A stretch of DNA of 20,011 nucleotides from Paraktedonobacter sp035294465 (lineage in GTDB: Bacteria > Chloroflexota > Ktedonobacteria > Ktedonobacterales > Ktedonobacteraceae). Below the pieces are notes generated by a model. It was not told the origin of the DNA. It saw only the letters and a list, made by a program, of their open reading frames with translations, and searched no databases. Location of the stretch: NCBI GenBank assembly GCA_035294465.1, contig DATGKW010000037.1:1-20011 (forward strand). The letters run 5' to 3'. Both the position numbers and the translations under genes were made by a program. This document shows, piece by piece, positions 13,810-20,011 of this stretch (within the stretch, counting starts at the first letter, position 1; each line of letters begins with the position of its first letter).

Positions 13810-14742
13810 TTGACAAAGGTAAAACAGATCCGTCCCAATTTCTGGCAGATCTCGCTGCCATTCCAGGGCGAAGAGGAAATAATAGGCTCGTATCTACTGG
13901 CAGGCAATGGAGAGCTGGCGCTCATTGATCCTGGTCCCGGCAGCACTCTGGAAGCGCTGTTTGGAGGCTTACGCGAGGCGGGCTTTGATCCGCGGGATCT
14001 GACACATATCCTGGCCACGCATATTCACCTGGATCACGCGGGGGGTGCCGGGTCGCTGGCCCGGAGGCTTCCCAGAGCGCAAGTCTATGTACATAAACTG
14101 GGTGCGCCTCACCTGCTGGATCCCAGTAAATTAGTCGCCAGTGCGCGGAGAATCTACGGCGAGCGTATGCAGCAGCTCTGGGGAGACATTGAACCTGTGC
14201 CCGATGAACAGCTTACGGTATTAGAGGGCAACGAGATTATCAATATAGCCGGGCGTCGGCTGGAGGTTCACTACACCCCAGGACATGCTGTGCATCATGT
14301 GATCTTCTTCGACGCGCATTCTGGTGAACTTTTCGCTGGAGATGTCGCGGGAGTGCGCCTGCAAAATATTGGCTTTGTACGCCCGCCCACGCCTCCCCCG
14401 GACCTCGACCTGGAAAGCTGGTCAGCTAGCCTTGACCTGCTCAAACGCCTGCGCCCAGATGTGCTCTATATCGGTCACTATGGCGCGGTAACTGACATTG
14501 TGTCGCATATTGCCAGCTTGCGTGAACGGCTCTATGACTGGGGCAACTTTGTGTTGCACGCGATGCGCGAAGGCAAATCCGAAGAGGAGATCACAGCCTT
14601 GTTGATCAAACAGGCCAACCCCGATCTGGAACGCGTTTCGCACACTTTCCAGGACGTAGTGCGCTACGATATCGCGGCAAATTATCCTATGACCGTGCAG
14701 GGGTATATGCGCTACTGGAAATTGAAGTCGCAAAAGCGTTGA
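13810..14742 (+). CDS. Metallo-beta-lactamase-fold hydrolase
   Basis: A 310-residue zinc-dependent hydrolase of unknown substrate. The metal-binding residues are all visible: HIHLDH (71-76), the His of TPGHA (156-160), Asp178 in FAGDVAG, and His223 in YIGHYG. The N-terminal half begins with the usual strand pattern (ISLPF, YLLAG, ELALIDPGPG). The C-terminal 80 residues are helical, as in members acting on thioesters or small esters; glyoxalase II, lactonase and arylsulfatase-like roles are all possible. The start is taken as TTG 13810 with AAGGAG six bases upstream. An open frame back to 13489 exists but overlaps the opposite-strand gene at 13269-13556 and has no domain sequence. Its last 31 bases overlap the end of the convergent recombinase gene. 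Confidence 0.88.
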   Translation: MTKVKQIRPNFWQISLPFQGEEEIIGSYLLAGNGELALIDPGPGSTLEALFGGLREAGFDPRDLTHILATHIHLDHAGGAGSLARRLPRAQVYVHKLGAPHLLDPSKLVASARRIYGERMQQLWGDIEPVPDEQLTVLEGNEIINIAGRRLEVHYTPGHAVHHVIFFDAHSGELFAGDVAGVRLQNIGFVRPPTPPPDLDLESWSASLDLLKRLRPDVLYIGHYGAVTDIVSHIASLRERLYDWGNFVLHAMREGKSEEEITALLIKQANPDLERVSHTFQDVVRYDIAANYPMTVQGYMRYWKLKSQKR

Positions 14743-16352
14743 ATTTCTGGGGGTGAAATTTCAAATTGCGTCCGTTGAGGATAGCCCTCACTCGGCCATA
14801 CTTTGACTTTCACTCCCAGCACCATCAGCACGGCACGCTTATCGTCTTTCGTGATCTCGTAGTCGGGATCATGAAGGTAGTCCTGCTGGCATACAGCCCA
14901 CGCCTCGAACTTGTCCAGGGCAGCAAGTAGTTTCTGGTTGCGCTCTGTGCTGTTTGATAGCCGTGCCAACAGTGCCTCCGTCTCACGCATGTCATGCTCC
15001 AGCTTTGCCAACCGCTCACGGTAGAGCTGACGGGTTGTTTCGTCCCTGACGTCTTCCGCAACAGCCAGCAGGTTAGCGATTTTATCCTTTATCTCGGCAC
15101 GCTGCAGCTCCAACACAAGGCTCCTGTTTCCAGTATCTGCCTGCTCACGCATGCCGTTGATATTCTCTCGGATAAGTGTTGGTGTCTCCAGATACGGCAA
15201 TACAAACTCCCACACGGCAGCGTCGAGATTGGCGACACTGATGCTCACGCTATGGTGGTGGATCAGGTCCGAGTTTTCTCCCCAGTTCTGCTTGCACTGG
15301 TAGTCAACCGCATCGTAGCCACGTCTTGTATAGCGGTTCGAGTGCATCTTTCTGGCGCAGATACCACAAAAGACCAGTCCGCGCAGCAGCGTATCGTTTG
15401 GTCGGCGGTTGTTTCGTGGTGACATGTCTTTATTCCTTTGCAGTTGCATCTGGATTTCCTCAAACTCTTCTGGTGTTATAAGGCAGGGAAAAATACCTTC
15501 CGGCAACGGTATCTGTTCCTCTGGCGTTGTCTTACGAAACGAAGGCTTGCCATTTTTACTCTCCTGCCTGGCTTTTCGGTAGTTGGTAGCATACGGGTAG
15601 CCGCGATAATTCCCATTGGTTAAATGCTGGAGCACCACACCACGGTTCCAGTCTTTGTTACCCTGCTGCGTGGGAATGCCCATCTCGGTCAGCCGCATGG
15701 CGATCTGCCGAGCGCTTACTCCTTTCAGGCACTGCTCCTTTTCAAACATGAGCACGTCAACCTCTGTCCACTCTTTGCCATCGATCACCGCTATAACATC
15801 GGTATTGGGCACATAGTAGGCTTTGATGTATTGTTTGGTATCAACCCACTTCAGCCCGTAGGTTCTGCGTCCCTGGCCAGTCAGCGCCATCGTAGCACGG
15901 TGGCGTTTGCCACGGCTGGTGCGGATACGTGTCTTCTCGGCTTCGACTTCACCGAGGAAGCCCTGCACGGCATGCAGCAACCTGCCTTCTGCCGTATCTT
16001 CAAACTTTTCAGTGATGGAGATAACTTCAACATTGAACCGTTTGAAGTACTGGATAACCGCTGCCTGCTCATTGGCTTTACGGGCGATACGGAAAAACTC
16101 AGTGCAAAGCAGAATGTCAAAGCGCCGATTCTCGGCATCGTCACAGGCTTTCATCAGCCCTTCGCGTTCCCAATAGTCGTACTTTAACGCTGACATGGCG
16201 TCTTCATACATGAGGTAAGGCGGGATATCCACGCCATACACTGCTTTAGCGTAAGCGCGTAAGGCTTCTTTCTGAGCATTCAGAACTTCAGTATCTTTTT
16301 TACTGGGGTCACTGTTTCTGACATATCCGGCAACGACTAACGTATGCTCCAT
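14712..16352 (-). CDS. Large serine recombinase (integrase/transposase type)
   Basis: Site-specific DNA recombinase of 546 residues. Domains: resolvase-type catalytic domain (about 5-150) with the nucleophile Ser14 in GYVRNSD; the recombinase domain (about 165-305); a zinc ribbon with Cys329-Cys332 (CGIC) and Cys353 near a His cluster (365-367); a coiled coil (about 407-470); and a C-terminal tail. The segment normally reading DRLaR is FFRIARK (86-92), a variation worth noting, though the Arg is kept. The ATG at 16352 follows AAAGGAG; in-frame Met codons upstream lack a ribosome site. The gene has its own promoter candidate and lies downstream of four small genes on the same strand. Its last 31 bases overlap the hydrolase gene, which places an attachment site near 14742 as a reasonable guess. 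Confidence 0.93.
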   Translation of the reverse strand: MEHTLVVAGYVRNSDPSKKDTEVLNAQKEALRAYAKAVYGVDIPPYLMYEDAMSALKYDYWEREGLMKACDDAENRRFDILLCTEFFRIARKANEQAAVIQYFKRFNVEVISITEKFEDTAEGRLLHAVQGFLGEVEAEKTRIRTSRGKRHRATMALTGQGRRTYGLKWVDTKQYIKAYYVPNTDVIAVIDGKEWTEVDVLMFEKEQCLKGVSARQIAMRLTEMGIPTQQGNKDWNRGVVLQHLTNGNYRGYPYATNYRKARQESKNGKPSFRKTTPEEQIPLPEGIFPCLITPEEFEEIQMQLQRNKDMSPRNNRRPNDTLLRGLVFCGICARKMHSNRYTRRGYDAVDYQCKQNWGENSDLIHHHSVSISVANLDAAVWEFVLPYLETPTLIRENINGMREQADTGNRSLVLELQRAEIKDKIANLLAVAEDVRDETTRQLYRERLAKLEHDMRETEALLARLSNSTERNQKLLAALDKFEAWAVCQQDYLHDPDYEITKDDKRAVLMVLGVKVKVWPSEGYPQRTQFEISPPEIQRFCDFNFQ

Positions 16353-16450
16353 GTGGTAAAACTCCTTTGAGCGGGCATACATCGATGAAGCAACTTGAGT
16401 ATCGAGCATGGGCAATAGTCCAGTCCTTCGCAAATGTTTTGTTTCATCGA

Positions 16451-16479
16451 AGCATACCCGTAGAGTGCTTTTAATTCAA
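16451..16479 (-). promoter_or_regulatory. Promoter candidate of the recombinase gene
   Basis: Read on the minus strand, TTGAAT (16479-16474) and TATGCT (16456-16451) are 17 bases apart. A hairpin with TTCAAGC (16475-16481) and GCTTGAA (16489-16495) arms overlaps the -35 box and could end transcription of the upstream genes. The same box design occurs at 17917-17945. Confidence 0.5.
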
Positions 16480-16547
16480 GCAAAAACAGCTTGAAATGGA
16501 CTATATATAACGAAGTGCATAAACAACAGCACAAGCATCGGTGCAAC

Positions 16548-16735
16548 CTACGGCACAAATCTGATCTTCTTGCCGTTGGCCTTAGCCGACAGCCAGACAG
16601 CGCCCGCAAAGGCGGCAATGACCAACAATACGCCAGCAGCACCAGAAACTCCTTAGCCACCGTCAGCCAGACGATAATGCCGTTAATACCCAGCGTCACG
16701 CCGTTGATGACGAGCATCAGCTTTAGTACTTTCAT
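16548..16735 (-). pseudogene. Small two-helix membrane protein gene with a one-base frameshift
   Basis: The ATG at 16735 overlaps the stop of the upstream gene (ATGA). The first frame gives MKVLKLMLVINGVTLG then a hydrophobic stretch ending VAKEF. After that it loses membrane-protein character and becomes Cys/Arg-rich. The -1 frame is open just past VAKEF and gives GAAGVLLVIAAFAGAVWLS followed by a basic tail KANGKKIRFVP and stop at 16548. Joined, the two make a sensible protein of about 62 residues with two membrane helices; the total of 188 bases is one short of a multiple of three. Possible causes are a real deletion, a sequence error or programmed -1 frameshifting; no standard slippery heptamer is evident in the overlap. 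Confidence 0.55.
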
Positions 16736-17303
16736 GGCGCAGCCTCGCTGAAGTTAGACCCAGTGTTATACAGCGCCGTCTGGAAGCCACTCCCTTGAAC
16801 GTCAATCACCAAGTCCATGCGTCCCGTATGCACGTCTTTGGCTACGCTCAGCAGCACCACCGGCTTATCCACGCTGGAGAGCATGCCGCTCAGCGTATAG
16901 ATGTGGTAGTTGTTGGGGTTGGCTACGACAGCTCGATAACCACGATCTCGCCATTGGTATACTCCGCAATAAAGTGGCTCATACCGCCATGCCCGACATC
17001 CGCATCAAGCTGGGTGATGTGCGCGCTGCCGTAGTTCCATTGGTTCTGGAGTCCTGTCCACCACGGTGTCACCACTTGCTGCCAGAAGAGCATCGTGCCG
17101 AACACGACCAAGACGCCAGCCGCCATCAGGAAGAATGGTTTGCTGGAGACTCTGCGGCGTTTGACTGGCTCAGTAGTGCAATCTTCATAGGCAGGACTCA
17201 GGTTAACTTGCCTGGCACGGCTGGTACGCAGTTGGACGACTTTGGGTGTGCCATCCGCCAGCATATCGGGCGGTTCAGGCGGTTTGTAGGCGGTTCGCTG
17301 CAT
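16732..17303 (-). pseudogene. Single-helix membrane protein gene with a one-base frameshift
   Basis: The first frame encodes 126 residues: a Pro-rich, basic N-terminus (MQRTAYKPPEPPDML), a membrane helix (about 57-75), then WWTGLQNQWNYG (81-92) and an outer domain stopping at GEIVVIELS. The -1 frame continues without a break of theme as VVANPNNYHIYTLSGML, VLLSVAKDVHTG and ALYNTGSNFSEAAP, ending in a TGA that overlaps the next gene's ATG. That overlap supports the second frame as the genuine 3' part. The whole span of 572 bases is one short of a multiple of three, and one added base near 16925 would give about 190 residues. The start has AAAGGAG ten or so bases upstream and overlaps the previous stop (TAATG). 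No function recognised; the outer domain is beta-rich. Confidence 0.65.
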
Positions 17304-17560
17304 TAGATTGCATCTCCTTTCGTGAAGGCTGACAACGGACGCTGGCTATCCACTAAGGGAGTTGGACTGTGGCGGTGAAAACGGCAGGCTCGCAGTGGTG
17401 CGCCTGGCGGAATGTCCTCCGGCGCACAGTAGAGGCAGTAGCCTACCATACCGCAATGAGCGCATACGGACTTACCGACCAACAGGGTATTGAGCCATGT
17501 GTGGTGGCCAGTCGCGCAGTCACTCAGGTCGCTCAGCGGATAGATAAACAGCCTGCCCAT
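17303..17560 (-). CDS. Small zinc-binding protein of the element
   Basis: An 85-residue protein with a dense metal-binding pattern: Cys33 and Cys36 (CAHC), Cys42 and Cys45 (CLYC), then Cys59, His62 and His64, with His19-His20 earlier. This would suit one or two zinc sites. I do not recognise the family. Start and stop both overlap neighbours by one base in the TAATG arrangement, so it is translated as part of a coupled series. The ribosome site is GAGGGG about 11 bases before the ATG. Position between a Cys-rich peptide and a membrane protein suggests joint action, but the task is unknown. Confidence 0.75.
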   Translation of the reverse strand: MGRLFIYPLSDLSDCATGHHTWLNTLLVGKSVCAHCGMVGYCLYCAPEDIPPGAPLRACRFHRHSPTPLVDSQRPLSAFTKGDAI

Positions 17561-17778
17561 TAGTCGGCGTTCCCCTCGTCAAACGTGGCGGCTGCCGCCA
17601 CGACTAGCTCATTCGTGAATAGTCCTGCCAGCAACTCGACAACTCGCAGCTTATGAGCCTGGCACCAGCAGCCAGGTCGATCACACAGCGGCTGCGTGAT
17701 CGAATGAATAAAGTAGATCGGGACAATGTCCTGGGGATGCGCGGTATCTGAGGTATACCGCAAGCAACAAGCGTCCAT
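17560..17778 (-). CDS. Small Cys-rich protein, first gene of the coupled set
   Basis: A 72-residue protein with a double cysteine near the start (MDACCLRY) and a compact LCDRPGCWCQAHK segment (31-43; Cys32, Cys37, Cys39, His42) that could hold a zinc ion, followed by a helix (VVELLAGLFTNELVV). AAGGAGG lies seven bases before ATG 17778, the best ribosome site in the set; an in-frame upstream extension to 17874 has none and would run through the leader hairpin. Its TAA overlaps the next ATG. Family not recognised. Confidence 0.72.
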   Translation of the reverse strand: MDACCLRYTSDTAHPQDIVPIYFIHSITQPLCDRPGCWCQAHKLRVVELLAGLFTNELVVAAAATFDEGNAD

Positions 17779-17853
17779 AAGCTTACCTCCTTGACGCTCT
17801 GGTGGCCCATGTGCGGTAATGCAGCGTGAGCCGTGACTACGGTTCAAGTAAGA

Positions 17854-17888
17854 AGGGCAACGTGCGGGTCTCACATCGGCGTTGCCCT
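17854..17888 (-). terminator. Hairpin in the leader of the small-gene set, possible attenuator
   Basis: AGGGCAACG (17854-17862) pairs with CGTTGCCCT (17880-17888), nine perfect pairs. It lies between the promoter at 17917-17945 and the first gene, so on that strand it is transcribed as part of the leader and is followed by CTTACTT. On the plus strand a short T-run (CTTTT) follows, so it could also terminate read-through coming from the left. Confidence 0.5.
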
Positions 17889-17916
17889 CTTTTCCATTCC
17901 AAGTGGATTTAGTCGG

Positions 17917-17945
17917 AGCATACCATATTTTTAGCTATTTTTCAA
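17917..17945 (-). promoter_or_regulatory. Promoter of the small-gene set
   Basis: On the minus strand TTGAAA (17945-17940) and TATGCT (17922-17917) are separated by 17 bases, and GG precedes the -10 box. Box sequences and spacing nearly equal those before the recombinase gene. Confidence 0.55.
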
Positions 17946-18009
17946 TTCTATGCTGTTAATTCCATTGTGCTCAACACATTGCTGAAGTAGTGTTTGAACT
18001 CCTGTCTGA

Positions 18010-18040
18010 TTGACATACTCTGGTAAGATAAGCATAAAAT
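18010..18040 (+). promoter_or_regulatory. Promoter region of the excisionase-like gene
   Basis: A perfect TTGACA (18010-18015) pairs with TAAAAT (18035-18040) at a long 19-base spacing; alternatively TGGTAAGAT (18021-18029) acts as an extended -10 element. It is divergent from the promoter at 17917-17945, with only about 65 bases between their -35 boxes. Confidence 0.45.
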
Positions 18041-18055
18041 AGAGGAGGGGAGCCG

Positions 18056-18256
18056 ATGCAAGACGAGATACTGACCGTTCAGGAAGTCGCCCAGTTATTT
18101 AAGGTCAGTGAGCGCACGGTGCGTAACTGGGTTGAACGAGATAATTTGCCAGCAATCCCTATTGGTAAGCGGGGGTATAGAATAGCTAAAAGAGACCTCG
18201 ACGCATGGGTTGAGGAGCGTAAGCGATCCCGAAAGCCGATTGAAGACGAAGGATAA
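18056..18256 (+). CDS. Excisionase-type winged helix-turn-helix DNA-binding protein
   Basis: A 66-residue DNA-binding protein. Helix-turn-helix: LTVQEVAQLFKVSERTVR (6-23) followed by NWVERDNLPAIPIG and the wing RGYRIAKRDLDAWV (39-52), the standard pattern of the MerR-like excisionase (HTH_17) family, with a basic tail. AGGAGG (18043-18048) precedes the ATG. In integrated elements such proteins direct excision or regulate the integrase region; here it is divergent from the small-gene set and so is a natural candidate to bind the intervening promoters. That role is inference. It could equally be a simple regulator. Confidence 0.9.
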   Translation: MQDEILTVQEVAQLFKVSERTVRNWVERDNLPAIPIGKRGYRIAKRDLDAWVEERKRSRKPIEDEG

Positions 18257-18313
18257 CTTGTTATACTACCTATAGCACTGCGCTTGGCCTCGCGCAGATT
18301 TAAGGAGTTCTCG

Positions 18314-18664
18314 ATGCTCGACTTATCACCTGACCTTAAGCGGGAGTTTGACGCCATTGCTGAACAGCATGAAATGACATACGCACTGAAAGAGTTTGAA
18401 GAATACGAGATAGGGGTCAACTGGGCTGCGGCGACAGTGCAACGGCTCAAGATGCTATATGCAGACAGTCCGGTTGTCTACGGTGCCTTTGTCGCAAGTT
18501 GCCAGAATGCCAACCATCCGCCCCAAGATGACAGGATCGGCAGGCTGGACTATGAGCAAGCCCTATTTATTGCCAACGTCACAAAGGGATTAAGCGGCAG
18601 TGAGTTTGTCGCGATGTCCCTGCCCGAATTGCTGATAAAAGCGTTAGATATTTGTTTTGATTAG
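18314..18664 (+). CDS. Hypothetical protein, 116 residues
   Basis: Unrecognised acidic, mostly helical protein starting MLDLSPDLKREFDAI. There is no signal peptide or membrane segment, and only two cysteines (63 and 114) with no metal pattern. TAAGGAG (18300-18306) lies seven bases before ATG 18314; an in-frame start at 18284 has no site. It follows the excisionase-like gene by 57 bases on the same strand, so both are probably on one transcript. Confidence 0.75.
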   Translation: MLDLSPDLKREFDAIAEQHEMTYALKEFEEYEIGVNWAAATVQRLKMLYADSPVVYGAFVASCQNANHPPQDDRIGRLDYEQALFIANVTKGLSGSEFVAMSLPELLIKALDICFD

Positions 18665-18778
18665 AAGAATGCTTGGCTTGCTCACGCCCAGGGTTAAAGC
18701 GATACAGTGAAAATGCCCCATCCGAAGATAGGGCAAAGCACTGAGGCAGCGGGGCTGTACAGTACTTACTAGCGCTAT

Positions 18779-19261
18779 TTAGCGCAACGATCTCTCGATT
18801 TCAGTTTGCACCAGTTCCAATGCACGACCGGATAAATCCGCAGCAGGCAACTTGTCAGCCCAGCCTGCCATGTACTTGGTGTAGGCATCCAATGCGCCTT
18901 CGTAGGCGGCAAATGCCTTAGCCACCGGCTGATACAGCTTTTCGAGGCTTGGCAATTCCTTGTCGATCAAAGCTGCGACACCTTTCGCTTGGGCGCCGAG
19001 TTCTTTGTATAGCTCAACGACTGTCGCAGGGTTTTCGCCGGTTTTCTTGGAAGACTGGCGCAACTGCGTGGCTTTGGCGTCGAAGTCTGAGGACAGCAGC
19101 CCAACCTGTTCGCGGATGGCGCTATTCTGACGTTCGAGGGCTTTACGCGCTAAGAGGTACGGCTTATAGGCTTCGCGGATCGCTTGCAGGAGTGGGGTGC
19201 GGCCAGCCCGCATGTCGCTACGGAGCTTTTTGACTTCGGGAGAGTCGTCTTGTTGTGGCAA
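18779..19261 (-). CDS. Helical hypothetical protein, TTG start
   Basis: A 160-residue, Ala/Leu/Lys/Glu-rich protein that should be almost entirely alpha-helical, with likely coiled-coil stretches (about 35-60 and 85-120). No membrane helix, cysteine or known motif is visible. The start is TTG at 19261, seven bases after AAGGAGG; no ATG is better placed. GTGGCA and TGCCAC (19254-19268) form a hairpin over the start codon and the base next to the ribosome site. It is convergent with the 18314-18664 gene; a weak TGCCC/GGGCA hairpin (18714-18735) lies between. Membership of the integrated element is possible but unproven. Confidence 0.72.
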   Translation of the reverse strand: MPQQDDSPEVKKLRSDMRAGRTPLLQAIREAYKPYLLARKALERQNSAIREQVGLLSSDFDAKATQLRQSSKKTGENPATVVELYKELGAQAKGVAALIDKELPSLEKLYQPVAKAFAAYEGALDAYTKYMAGWADKLPAADLSGRALELVQTEIERSLR

Positions 19262-19491
19262 GGTGCCACCTCCTTTTCAAGAAGGAGCACGGCGGTTAGC
19301 TGAAGGACTCCGGGCACAGGCAGGGCATAACGACGAGTGTCGCTAGACGAGTCATCTCTCAGATAACTCATATTTTAGGACTTAGAGCAATTTGTTATAT
19401 TGATAGCCAATTTTTGGTGACAAGGATAACTTTGGCCTCTTATAGAGTCGCTGGATTAAGGGCGCGGGTAAACATACGCTAAGGGAATCGA

Positions 19492-19875
19492 TCAGCTTGC
19501 ACTCCACACCTGTACGGTCCCATCATCGCTTGTAGAGGCGATACGCTTGCCATTGGGCGACCATCCTATAGCATCTACACCCTCAGAACTCCCATGGTAG
19601 ATATACACATTACCACCATTAGCAGCATCGTATACTTGCACTGTCCCATCTTGGCCTCCAGAGGCGATACGCTTGCTATCGGGCGACCAGGCTACTGACA
19701 ACACAGTGCCAGAATGTCCACGGTAGGTATAAAGAGTAGTTCCCACTGGTTGCGATGGTCTCGGTGTCGGATCAGGAGGCAGAGTCACAGCAGATCTGGC
19801 TAATTGAGGCGTGACAGTTCTGCTCTGAATATGAGAAGATACAAACCAACCAACGCTGCTGCCAACTACCACTAG
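19492..19875 (-). pseudogene. 3' end of a WD40-repeat gene cut by an insertion sequence
   Basis: The frame runs into the insertion sequence at 19875 and has no credible start left. The remaining 127 or so codons give a hydrophobic stretch at the break (VVVGSSVGWFVSS, probably the end of a membrane helix), a Pro-rich linker, and two WD40 repeats: GHSGTVLSVAWSPDSKRIAS with DGTVQVYDA, and GVDAIGWSPNGKRIAS with DGTVQVWSAS before the stop. WD40 repeats following a membrane helix are often joined to a Ser/Thr kinase domain in this bacterial group; the kinase part, if any, would be beyond the insertion. Two repeats are too few for a closed propeller of about seven, so an internal loss may have happened too. 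Confidence 0.7.
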
Positions 19876-20011
19876 GGCCTGTTTGCAAATCTGTCCTAAA
19901 CTGGAAGGATGAGAAGAGGAGAACTAACGGACGAGCAAGGGGAGAGGCTGGCCCCGTTGCTGCCGCCGCAGAAGCCAAACGTCGGTCGTCCAGCCCAAGA
20001 TCATCGTCTGA
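19876..20011 (+). mobile_element. Left end of an IS5-family insertion sequence (partial)
   Basis: The terminal inverted repeat appears to start GGCCTGTTTGCAAAT at 19876, preceded by CTAG (19872-19875), which fits a target duplication of the kind made by the IS427-type group. The transposase start follows at once, as usual for such compact elements. The right end is outside the window, so the duplication cannot be confirmed. Confidence 0.65.
19909..20011 (+). CDS. IS5-family transposase, N-terminal fragment at window edge
   Basis: 34 codons are visible, beginning MRRGELTDEQGERLAPLLPP and continuing QKPNVGRPAQDHRL, the well-known N-terminal signature of IS5/IS1031-type DDE transposases (DUF4096 segment). 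Position 11, where family members usually carry Trp (EQWERL), is Gly here; TGG to GGG would be a single change. The catalytic domain is beyond the edge. A GGAAGG directly precedes the ATG. Confidence 0.8.
   Translation, partial: MRRGELTDEQGERLAPLLPPQKPNVGRPAQDHRL

Larger units (their letters stand above)
14712..19261. mobile_element. Putative integrated element with serine recombinase; right end unknown
   Basis: The segment begins with a large serine recombinase at the very 3' end of a host gene and contains small, overlapping, mostly unrecognised genes plus an excisionase-like DNA-binding protein. This is the usual make-up of a serine-integrase-borne element or its remnant. I found no matching direct repeat that would define att sites, and no replication, conjugation or phage structural gene, so extent and mobility are uncertain. 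The right limit given is just the end of the last gene that might belong to it. Confidence 0.4.

Noticed and set aside
15624..16187. 187-codon open frame on the plus strand inside the recombinase gene
   Set aside because: Antisense to well-conserved resolvase and recombinase domains; no motif or ribosome site.
16337..16547. Read-through of the two-helix gene to 132 codons in its first frame
   Set aside because: After VAKEF the frame becomes Cys/Arg-rich and runs over the recombinase promoter and start; the -1 frame gives a better ending.
14712..19491. Direct repeat marking attL and attR of the recombinase element
   Set aside because: I compared the sequence around 14712-14760 with 19262-19491 by eye and found no convincing shared core; serine integrase cores can be only a few bases, so this is unresolved rather than disproved.

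Overview
The window reads as a chromosomal segment of a bacterium, most probably of the class Ktedonobacteria (Chloroflexota). This is an inference from gene style: a PP2C phosphatase joined through one membrane helix to a large secreted domain, several zinc-ribbon or proline-rich proteins with one to a few membrane helices, a secreted GH18 chitinase, WD40-repeat sequence, and strong AAGGAGG ribosome sites mixed with GTG and TTG starts. No rRNA, tRNA or CRISPR array was seen.

Left part (1-6116): a PP2C-type Ser/Thr phosphatase with a sensor-like outer domain (369-2864), aspartyl-tRNA synthetase (2954-4744) ending in a strong terminator, an ArsR-type regulator (4999-5421), and a non-coding stretch with a long hairpin. 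This is followed by three tandem, almost back-to-back micro-genes (5815-6116). They encode paralogous membrane peptides of 30, 30 and 37 residues that share one core. These micro-genes are the most unusual item in the window.

Middle (6240-14742): a chitinase with a structured leader carrying an orphan ribosome site and an 8-codon reading frame; overlapping inverted repeats after the chitinase; a four-helix membrane protein; a zinc-ribbon/Pro-rich/one-helix protein; a convergent Pro-rich/one-helix protein, the two separated by a 27-bp stem terminator; an AMP-forming acyl-CoA ligase; a second zinc-ribbon membrane protein; a small helix-plus-coiled-coil protein; and a metallo-beta-lactamase-fold hydrolase.

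Right part (14712-about 19261): probably an integrated element. A large serine recombinase overlaps the 3' end of the hydrolase gene in convergent orientation. Upstream of it lies a tightly coupled set of four small genes read on the same strand: a Cys-rich peptide, a zinc-binding peptide and two membrane proteins. The two membrane genes each appear to carry a one-base frameshift. Two promoters on that strand share the form TTGAA(A/T)-N17-TATGCT. Divergent from the set are a small winged-helix protein of the excisionase type and an unknown 116-residue protein; an unknown helical protein is convergent with them. The far right edge holds the 3' end of a WD40-repeat gene cut by the left end of an IS5-type insertion sequence that runs out of the window. 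The right boundary of the recombinase element could not be located.
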